Assembly (NCBI GenBank): GCA_946481625.1
Contig: CAMLOZ010000050.1
Coordinates: forward strand, 1 to 11,003
DNA length: 11,003 nucleotides
Source of the DNA: an uncultured Haloferula sp.
GTDB lineage: Bacteria > Verrucomicrobiota > Verrucomicrobiae > Verrucomicrobiales > Akkermansiaceae
Reading direction: 5' to 3'
Part shown: in pieces, positions 5,896 to 11,003 of the stretch
How the letters are laid out: every line of letters begins with the position of its first letter
How positions within the stretch are numbered: the stretch's first letter is position 1
Program-made: the position numbers and the translations under genes
Notes under the pieces: generated by a model
Told to the model about the DNA's origin: nothing
Database searches by the model: none
The model's input: only the letters and a program-made list of their open reading frames with translations

Positions 5896-7087
5896 GCGGA
5901 CACGACACCGCGGCGGCACCCGCGATGCCGCCCGTTGCAAAACAACCCTGCATCAGGTAACCGCCGGTCGGAGCCTCCCAGTCGATCATTTCGCCCGCGA
6001 CGAAGACCCGGGGAAACTTCCTCAACATCAGGTGCTCGTCGATCTCGTCCCAACACACGCCTCCTGCGGACGAGATGGCTTCCTCAATGGGCCTTGGTTG
6101 CTTCAACCGAACAGGGCACGCCTTTGCGAGTTCCGCCAGTATCTCGAGAGAGGACCCCGGCGGCGCGATCTCTGTTAAAAGGGCAGCTGCCGCAGTGGAC
6201 AGCTTCCATCGTTCGCGGCAGCGCTCCAAAAGATCCCCGCGCGCGGATTCCATCTTGCGATGAAGTTCATCGAACGAAAACGACGGCTTGAGATCGATCT
6301 CGATGCCCGGCTCGCTCATCGATCGGAGAGCCGCCCCCAACTGATAGATCGCGCCTCCTTCCAGACCATAAGCAGTGATCATCAATTCACCTTTCGCTTC
6401 GATCCCCCCGGCGCGGGCAGCGATGTTTTTCAGCGGAAGACCCTCCGCGGCCGCCAAGAGGGCGGGGGACCAATCGGTTTCCCAACCGCAATTCGCGGGC
6501 ACCAGCGGAGCGACCTTGATTCCCAGATCCTCCAGGATGTAGGTCCAGCCTCCATCCGAACCCGTCACCGGCCAGGAAGCCCCGCCCAAGGCGAGGACCA
6601 CGGCATCGGCCGTGAAAGTAAGGGACTCACCGTCGAAAGAAAAACGCAGCTCGTGCGGAGTTCCGGGACTCAAGCCGATCCACCGGTGCTTGGTCTTGAA
6701 CTTCACCCCGAGGGACTTCAAGCGTTCCACCCAGCGTCTCAGGAGGGGCGCCGCCTTCATCTCGCGCGGATAGACCCGTCCGGTGCGCTGTTCGAAGGTC
6801 TCGATGCCGAGTCCGGCCGCCCACGCGCGGAGATCCTCGGGAGAGAAGCCGGCCAAAGCCCTCCGCCAGAAGCCCCCGGGTTGACCCGGACCGGTATAGC
6901 GCCCGGCGAAGCGCTCGGGTTCTTCCCCGTGGGTGATGTTGAGACCGCCTCGTCCTGCGACCAGAAGCTTGCGACCGACCGAGGGCTTCGCTTCGAAAAG
7001 CGTGACCTCCGCTCCTCTTTCCGCGGCGACCTCCGCCGCCCGTAGCCCGGCCGGGCCACCGCCGATCACGGCCACCTTCATGCGCAT
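5876..7087 (-). CDS. HI0933-like/TIGR03862-type FAD-dependent flavoprotein
   Basis: The 403-residue product is a full-length member of the HI0933/BaiN-type NAD(P)/FAD-dependent oxidoreductases. The N-terminus has a Rossmann dinucleotide-binding motif, GGGPAG (residues 9-14), with an acidic residue at the end of the second strand (E32) for the FAD ribose. The family signature GRKLLVAGRGGLNITH follows at 38-53. The middle contains ALGGASWPVTGSDGG and a PANCGW segment typical of the TIGR03862 branch. The C-terminus has VFVAGEMIDWEAPTGGYLMQ, the second FAD contact. The physiological substrate of this branch is not established. A second in-frame ATG at 7081 gives an N-terminus of MKVAVIGGG, the more usual form; neither start has a clear ribosome site. 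Its 3' end overlaps the nuclease-like gene tail-to-tail by 20 bases. Confidence 0.93.
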   Translation of the reverse strand: MRMKVAVIGGGPAGLRAAEVAAERGAEVTLFEAKPSVGRKLLVAGRGGLNITHGEEPERFAGRYTGPGQPGGFWRRALAGFSPEDLRAWAAGLGIETFEQRTGRVYPREMKAAPLLRRWVERLKSLGVKFKTKHRWIGLSPGTPHELRFSFDGESLTFTADAVVLALGGASWPVTGSDGGWTYILEDLGIKVAPLVPANCGWETDWSPALLAAAEGLPLKNIAARAGGIEAKGELMITAYGLEGGAIYQLGAALRSMSEPGIEIDLKPSFSFDELHRKMESARGDLLERCRERWKLSTAAAALLTEIAPPGSSLEILAELAKACPVRLKQPRPIEEAISSAGGVCWDEIDEHLMLRKFPRVFVAGEMIDWEAPTGGYLMQGCFATGGIAGAAAVSCPLKARPD

Positions 7088-7137
7088 GGATGGATCGCCG
7101 GGCTGGTCATCGCGGGCGGAGTGTCGCAGGCTGCCGC

Positions 7138-7338
7138 ATGAAGTTGCAGCAGAACCAGGTGTGGAAGAAGGGGAGCGAGTTCATCCGCATCACGCGGTTG
7201 GAGCGTCTGGAAGTGGCCTACAAGAGCATGGCCGACCTGTCCACGAAGGAAGGCAGCCATCACGTGATGAGCAAAAAGGAATTCTGCCGCATGATCCGCG
7301 GCGCCACCCTGCTTGACCCTTCCGCGGGAACCCCTTGA
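7138..7338 (+). CDS. Small basic hypothetical protein, 66 residues
   Basis: I do not recognise the family. The chosen ATG gives MKLQQNQVWKKGSEFIRI at the N-terminus; an upstream in-frame ATG at 7090 would add 16 residues of low-complexity, Arg/Gly-rich sequence that looks non-coding. The protein alternates charged and hydrophobic residues as in a small beta-barrel (QVWKKGSEFIRI, LEVAYKSM) and ends with KEFCRMIRGATLL; an SH3-like fold is possible but is inference. The composition, rich in Lys, Met and Glu and not the Arg/Pro/Ala pattern of frame shadows, supports real coding. It lies on the opposite strand from its neighbours, 50 bases from the flavoprotein start and 13 bases from the converging pyrG end. 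No clear promoter is seen in the short upstream gap. Confidence 0.65.
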   Translation: MKLQQNQVWKKGSEFIRITRLERLEVAYKSMADLSTKEGSHHVMSKKEFCRMIRGATLLDPSAGTP

Positions 7339-7351
7339 GGTCCGCCCTTCC

Positions 7352-8967
7352 TCACTGGGCTTGCGCGCGTTCCAGCGAAGCCTTCACAAACCCCGAGAAG
7401 AGCGGATGCGGCTTGTTCGGCTTCGATTGGAATTCCGGGTGGAACTGCGCCCCCACGAAAAAGGGATGCTGCGGTAGCTCGATGATCTCCACGAGGCCCT
7501 CCAACGCCGAGACGGATGAAATGACCAGGCCGCATTCCTGCAGCTTGTCCTGGAAGTCCGAGTTGAACTCGTAGCGGTGGCGGTGACGTTCGTGGATGCG
7601 CTCGGCGCCGTTGTAGAGATCCGAAGCCTTCGTTCCCGCGAAGACGATGCTCTCGCAGGACCCGAGGCGCATGGTCGCCCCCATGTCCTCGACGCCCTTC
7701 TGCTCTTCCTGAAGGCAGATGACCGGGAAGGGGGTGCTCTTGTCGAATTCCGTGGAGTTCGCGTTCTTCAGCTTGCAGATGTTGCGGGCGAACTCGATCG
7801 TCGCGATCTGCATCCCCAGGCAGATGCCGAAGTAGGGGATGTCGTTCTCGCGGGCATACTGCGCCGCCTGGATCTTACCCTCGATGCCGCGGTCGCCGAA
7901 GCCACCGGGGACGAGAATGCCGTCCACGTCGCCGATCACGGCCTTCGCCCCGTGGTCCTCGATGGCCTCCGCTCGACCCGTACGATGTTCACCTTGGTGT
8001 CGTGATGCGCGCCGGCGTGGATCAGCGATTCGTAGATCGATTTGTAGGCATCCTGCAACTCGATGTACTTCCCGGCCACCGCGATCGTCACCTTGTGTTT
8101 CGGGTGGATCACGCGGCGGACGAAAGTCTCCCAATCTTCCAGCGCGGGCGCGGGCGTGTGTCCCAGGCCGATGCGATCGACCACGAGGCGGTCGATCTTG
8201 TCGCGGCGCAGGTCCAACGGGCATTCGTAAATCGTGTGCGCCACGTCGCGGAAGGCCACGACGTTCTTCTTCTCGACGTTGCAGAACATCGCGATCTTCT
8301 TGCGGTTGTCCTCGTCGAGGTCCGCTTCCGTGCGGCAGATGATGATGTCCGGCTGGATGCCGAGTTCACGGAGTTTCGCCACCGACTGCTGGGTCGGCTT
8401 GGTCTTCAGCTCGCCGGCCGCCTTGATGTAAGGCAACAAGGTCACGTGGATGAAGCAGACGTTCTCCTTGCCCACCTCGAGCGCGAACTGGCGCAGCGCC
8501 TCGATGAAGAGCAGGCCTTCCATGTCACCCACGGTGCCGCCGATCTCGGTAATCAGCACGTCCACTGTCGGGTTGTCGGCGGTGACCTTGTGGATCCGCG
8601 ATTTGATCTCGTCCGTCACGTGCGGGATGAACTGCACCGTCTTGCCGAGGTACTCGCCACGGCGCTCCTTGCGGATCACCGCGTCAAACACCTGCCCGGA
8701 GGTCATGTTGTTCATCCGGGATAGCACGCCCGAGGTGAAACGCTCGTAGTGGCCGAGGTCGAGGTCGGTCTCCGCACCGTCGTCGAGCACGTAAACCTCG
8801 CCGTGCTGATACGGCGACATCGTGCCTGGATCGACATTCAGATAGGGGTCGAACTTCTGCATCAGCGTTTTCAGTCCGCGATGCTCGAGCAGCGCGCCGA
8901 TGGAGGCTGCGGCAAGACCTTTGCCGAGGGAGGAGACGACGCCGCCGGTGACGAAAATGTACTTCAT
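7352..8967 (-). CDS. pyrG: CTP synthase, interrupted by a one-base deletion
   Basis: CTP synthase makes CTP from UTP, ATP and glutamine. The first frame (8967 to about 7975) encodes the amidoligase domain: [11 protein letters not shown] (7-17) with the ATP-binding lysine, then [20 protein letters not shown], and [11 protein letters not shown]. The second frame (about 7972 to 7352) encodes the glutamine amidotransferase: [12 protein letters not shown], the nucleophile in YFGICLGMQ (C383 in a repaired count) and FHPEF with H510 and E512 completing the triad. The join occurs in the linker where VDSE-like residues are expected; restoring one base between 7969 and 7975 gives a 538-residue protein of normal family length. 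As written, the first frame ends after 343 residues with an aberrant tail. Both halves look fully conserved, so a sequencing or assembly error is more likely than decay. The ATG overlaps the kdsB stop as ATGA, implying translational coupling. Confidence 0.93.
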
Positions 8968-9731
8968 GGGAGTGAGGGATGGCTGGTGAGGATGGCTTCG
9001 ATATGGGCGGCTTGTTCGGGAGTATCGACACCGGGTGAGGTGTCGTTCGTGGGTAAAACCTTGATCGACGCGCCGTTCTCGAGCGCGCGCAATTGTTCGA
9101 GCGACTCTGCCCGCTCGAGCGGAGATGGCGGCCAGGTCACGAATCGCTCAAGGAAAGTACGGCGGTATGCGTAGATCCCCTTGTGCCGGTAAACGGGCAA
9201 GCCCTCCACCGCGTTGCGGAAATAGGGCAGGGGGGAGCGGGAAAAATACAACGCACGTCCGTCGAGCGCCGTCACCACCTTCACCACGTTCGGGTCTTGT
9301 ACCGCGGGATCGAAGGGATCCAGCGGGTTTGCCGCCGTCGCCATGTCCAGCGTGGGATCCGCGGCCATCGCGGCGGCGAGTTCGTCCACCAGTCCGGGAT
9401 CGATCAGCGGCTCGTCGCCCTGGATGTTCACGATGTGCGTCGCCGCGGGGAGCGCGCGCACGGCCTCCGCGATCCGGTCGGTGCCGGTCGGATGATCCGG
9501 CGAGGTCATCACCGCCTTTGCTCCGAAGCCCTCCGCCGCCTTCAGGATCCGCTCGTCGTCGGTCGCGATGAAGAGATCGTCCAGGCGCTTGCACTTCCGG
9601 CACTGCTCCCAAACGTGCTGCACCAGCGGCTTCCCCGCGATCAGGTGCAGCGGTTTTCCGGGGAAGCGGGAGGAACCCCAGCGGGCTGGGAGAATGCCGA
9701 CAATGTGGATGGCGCTCGCTTCGGAACTCAC
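8964..9731 (-). CDS. kdsB: 3-deoxy-manno-octulosonate cytidylyltransferase (CMP-Kdo synthetase)
   Basis: KdsB activates Kdo with CTP to CMP-Kdo in the cytoplasm for lipid A-core assembly. The nucleotide-binding signature [17 protein letters not shown] lies at residues 12-28, followed by [10 protein letters not shown], the metal-site region [12 protein letters not shown], and the late KGIYAYRR and [12 protein letters not shown] segments. I chose a GTG start at 9731, giving 255 residues, the usual family length. A TTG at 9791 in the same frame would add 20 residues that do not resemble the family; no ATG is available in the region, and neither start has a strong ribosome site. The stop overlaps the pyrG start (ATGA), so the CTP-producing enzyme is made from the same message as the CTP consumer. 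Chlamydiae have the same kdsB-pyrG order. The gap to the upstream 80-residue gene is 112 bases with no obvious promoter or terminator. Confidence 0.93.
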   Translation of the reverse strand: MSSEASAIHIVGILPARWGSSRFPGKPLHLIAGKPLVQHVWEQCRKCKRLDDLFIATDDERILKAAEGFGAKAVMTSPDHPTGTDRIAEAVRALPAATHIVNIQGDEPLIDPGLVDELAAAMAADPTLDMATAANPLDPFDPAVQDPNVVKVVTALDGRALYFSRSPLPYFRNAVEGLPVYRHKGIYAYRRTFLERFVTWPPSPLERAESLEQLRALENGASIKVLPTNDTSPGVDTPEQAAHIEAILTSHPSLP

Positions 9732-9843
9732 GGGAATGCTCTGGCCGCGAAAGTAACGGTCCCCTCCGCCACCCGGCAAGAGCGGTGTCAAAATTCGCGT
9801 GGCAAGCGCCGCGCCCCGGACTGTTCATCGGAACTTTCCGCGC

Positions 9844-10086
9844 TCAATGACCCTTCCACGCACCTTCGGATTCCAGGTAAACGAGCGCTTTGTCGTAAGA
9901 GGAGTTCGTCAGGAAATGATCCAGCCGCGCGTCGATCTCCGCCTTGTGGGCCAAGTGCCAGGCGCTGATCGCTTCCGAGACTTCCTTGAGCGCTTCCAGA
10001 TGCCCGAGGGTGTCCCGGTCGCGGAATTCATGGTCGGAGATCACATCCCGGCGGCGGCAAAGGAGTTTGGCAAGGTCGTCGTGCAT
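9844..10086 (-). CDS. Small hypothetical protein (80 residues) downstream of the symporter
   Basis: I do not recognise the family. The ATG at 10086 gives MHDDLAKLLCRRRDVI at the N-terminus; the frame is open further upstream, but that part overlaps the symporter gene and reads as Arg/Pro-rich shadow. The protein is soluble, charged and predicted mostly helical (LEALKEVSEAISAWHLAHK, then IDARLDHFLTN), with one Cys (C10) in an acidic-basic N-terminus and no signal peptide. It starts only four bases after the symporter stop codon, so the two are very likely co-translated. A functional link with the transporter, such as a small cytosolic accessory, is inference from position only. Confidence 0.72.
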   Translation of the reverse strand: MHDDLAKLLCRRRDVISDHEFRDRDTLGHLEALKEVSEAISAWHLAHKAEIDARLDHFLTNSSYDKALVYLESEGAWKGH

Positions 10087-10090
10087 GAGT

Positions 10091-11003
10091 TCAGAGGGTG
10101 CGGGCAACGTAAGCGGCTCCCTTTCGCGGGAAGCAAAGCCCGACAAGGACCGTGACAAGCGTGCCGGCCATGATCCGCCAGGTGAAGGCGATGGTCGGCA
10201 GCCAGGCGGGCTTCTCGTAGGCCATGCTGCCGGAAAGCATCTTCCAGACGTCGTTCGGCAGGTCGGTCAGGATCGCCACCGCCAGGAAGCCTGCGATCAT
10301 CGCCACGATGTTTCCCGTGCAAGTGCCGCGGGTTTTCGTGAGCATCCCGATCAGGAACACTCCCAGCAGCGAGCCGTAAGTGTAGCCGAAGCTGCCGAGC
10401 ACGATCGGAATGATCCGCAGTTCCGGGTTCTTCAGCTTCACCCACGCGGTGCCGATCCCGATCAGGGCCAGGAAGATCGCGAAACCGACCGTCGCCCAGC
10501 GCGCGACCAGGAACTGCTCGTTGGATGTTGCCGCCGGGCGCAGGTAGCCGAGATACCAGTCCTTCGTGAAAGTGGTGGCCAGCGCGTTCAAGGCCGTGCT
10601 CAGCGAGCCCATCGCGGTCGCGAAGAGCCCCGCGGCAAGGAGTCCCCGCAGGCCCGGAGACAGATCGTGGACCATGAACCACGCGAAGATCCCCGGATCA
10701 TGCTCCGGTGCCCGCTCGGGATGCTGCGTGTAGAATCGGAACAGCAGGATGCCGATCGCCAGGAAGCCGATCACCACCGGCAGGTCGATCAGGCCCGACA
10801 AGATCACCGCCCGCTGGCCGCGCTTGTGGTCCTTCGAGGTCAGCATCCGCTGCACCATGTCCTGGTCCGTCCCGTGGGTCGCCAGCGTGGTGAAGACCGA
10901 ACCGAGGAATGCCGCCCAGATCGTGTACTCCTGCTCAAGGATCCACTTCAGGTCGATGCTCATGAGATTCTCGCCCAGTGACTTCGCCGGGTCGCCACCG
11001 GTG
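10091..11003 (-). CDS. Sodium:solute symporter (SSS family), C-terminal part
   Basis: The frame is open to the right edge (TGGDPAKSLGENLM precedes the ATG at 10963), so the gene starts outside the window and about 303 C-terminal residues are visible. The sequence is a polytopic membrane protein with about seven hydrophobic segments. It carries SSS-type motifs: LATHGTDQDMVQRML after a membrane helix, and GLFATAMGSLSTALNALATTF, corresponding to the sodium-site helix with small and hydroxyl residues. These transporters import sugars, sialic acid, amino acids or other solutes with sodium; the substrate cannot be read from this part. The visible half would correspond to the later helices of a 13- to 14-helix protein. 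The stop lies four bases before the 80-residue gene, and kdsB and pyrG follow on the same strand. Confidence 0.9.
   Translation of the reverse strand, partial: TGGDPAKSLGENLMSIDLKWILEQEYTIWAAFLGSVFTTLATHGTDQDMVQRMLTSKDHKRGQRAVILSGLIDLPVVIGFLAIGILLFRFYTQHPERAPEHDPGIFAWFMVHDLSPGLRGLLAAGLFATAMGSLSTALNALATTFTKDWYLGYLRPAATSNEQFLVARWATVGFAIFLALIGIGTAWVKLKNPELRIIPIVLGSFGYTYGSLLGVFLIGMLTKTRGTCTGNIVAMIAGFLAVAILTDLPNDVWKMLSGSMAYEKPAWLPTIAFTWRIMAGTLVTVLVGLCFPRKGAAYVARTL

Noticed and set aside
6260..7045. A 261-codon plus-strand frame inside the flavoprotein gene
   Set aside because: It is antisense to a full-length, motif-complete flavoprotein and shows no family signature.
7960..7980. Programmed ribosomal frameshifting in pyrG
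   Set aside because: No slippery heptamer, no internal Shine-Dalgarno stimulator at the right spacing, and CTP synthase is not known to use frameshifting.
8002..8724. A 240-codon plus-strand frame inside pyrG
   Set aside because: It is antisense to well-conserved CTP synthase sequence; the His/Val/Asp/Arg-rich composition is typical of a shadow.
9732..9791. Longer kdsB from the TTG at 9791
   Set aside because: The added 20 residues (Gly/Pro-rich, then YFRGQSIP) do not resemble KdsB N-termini, and the GTG at 9731 gives the family's normal length.
9786..9791. Perfect TTGACA on the minus strand as a kdsB promoter
   Set aside because: No -10-like hexamer lies 16-18 bases downstream; the region there is GC-rich (CGGAGG).
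9093..9968. A 291-codon plus-strand frame across kdsB
   Set aside because: It is antisense to kdsB and runs into the intergenic gap without any recognisable domain.

Overview
The window is GC-rich bacterial DNA. It most likely comes from the Verrucomicrobiota (PVC group, Luteolibacter/Verrucomicrobiaceae-like). This is inferred from gene content: a PEGA plus formylglycine-enzyme-like protein, a large flotillin-like protein, a secreted nuclease/phosphatase-fold protein with an Ig-like domain, and an overlapping kdsB-pyrG pair like that of Chlamydiae. Kdo synthesis indicates a lipopolysaccharide-type outer membrane. No mobile element, CRISPR array, tRNA or rRNA was seen.

Left part (1-4156, plus strand). 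The 3' end of a PEGA/sulfatase-modifying-factor-like gene overlaps an OsmC-family peroxiredoxin gene by 8 bases. A 484-base gap follows. It is not empty: it holds a candidate promoter, a recognisable cyclic-di-AMP (ydaO-yuaA type) riboswitch at about 1735-1927, and a possible translational expression platform in which a TCTCCT element can pair either with the Shine-Dalgarno sequence or with an upstream partner. The gene under this leader is a 685-residue membrane-anchored SPFH (flotillin/Band 7) protein with four N-terminal beta modules and a long coiled coil. It is closed by a strong intrinsic terminator. A c-di-AMP switch driving a flotillin-like protein is the most interesting system in the window.

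Middle (4157-7338). A secreted endonuclease/exonuclease/phosphatase-family protein (plus strand) overlaps tail-to-tail by 20 bases with a HI0933/TIGR03862-type flavoprotein (minus strand). A small 66-residue protein of unknown function on the plus strand sits between the flavoprotein start and the pyrG end.

Right part (7352-11003, minus strand). Reading leftward, a sodium:solute symporter (5' end outside the window), an 80-residue unknown protein, kdsB and pyrG form a likely transcription unit. kdsB and pyrG overlap by ATGA. pyrG makes the CTP that KdsB uses to activate Kdo. pyrG as given carries a one-base deletion near 7969-7975 that splits the synthetase and glutaminase domains. Because CTP synthase is usually essential, a sequence error is the first explanation to test.
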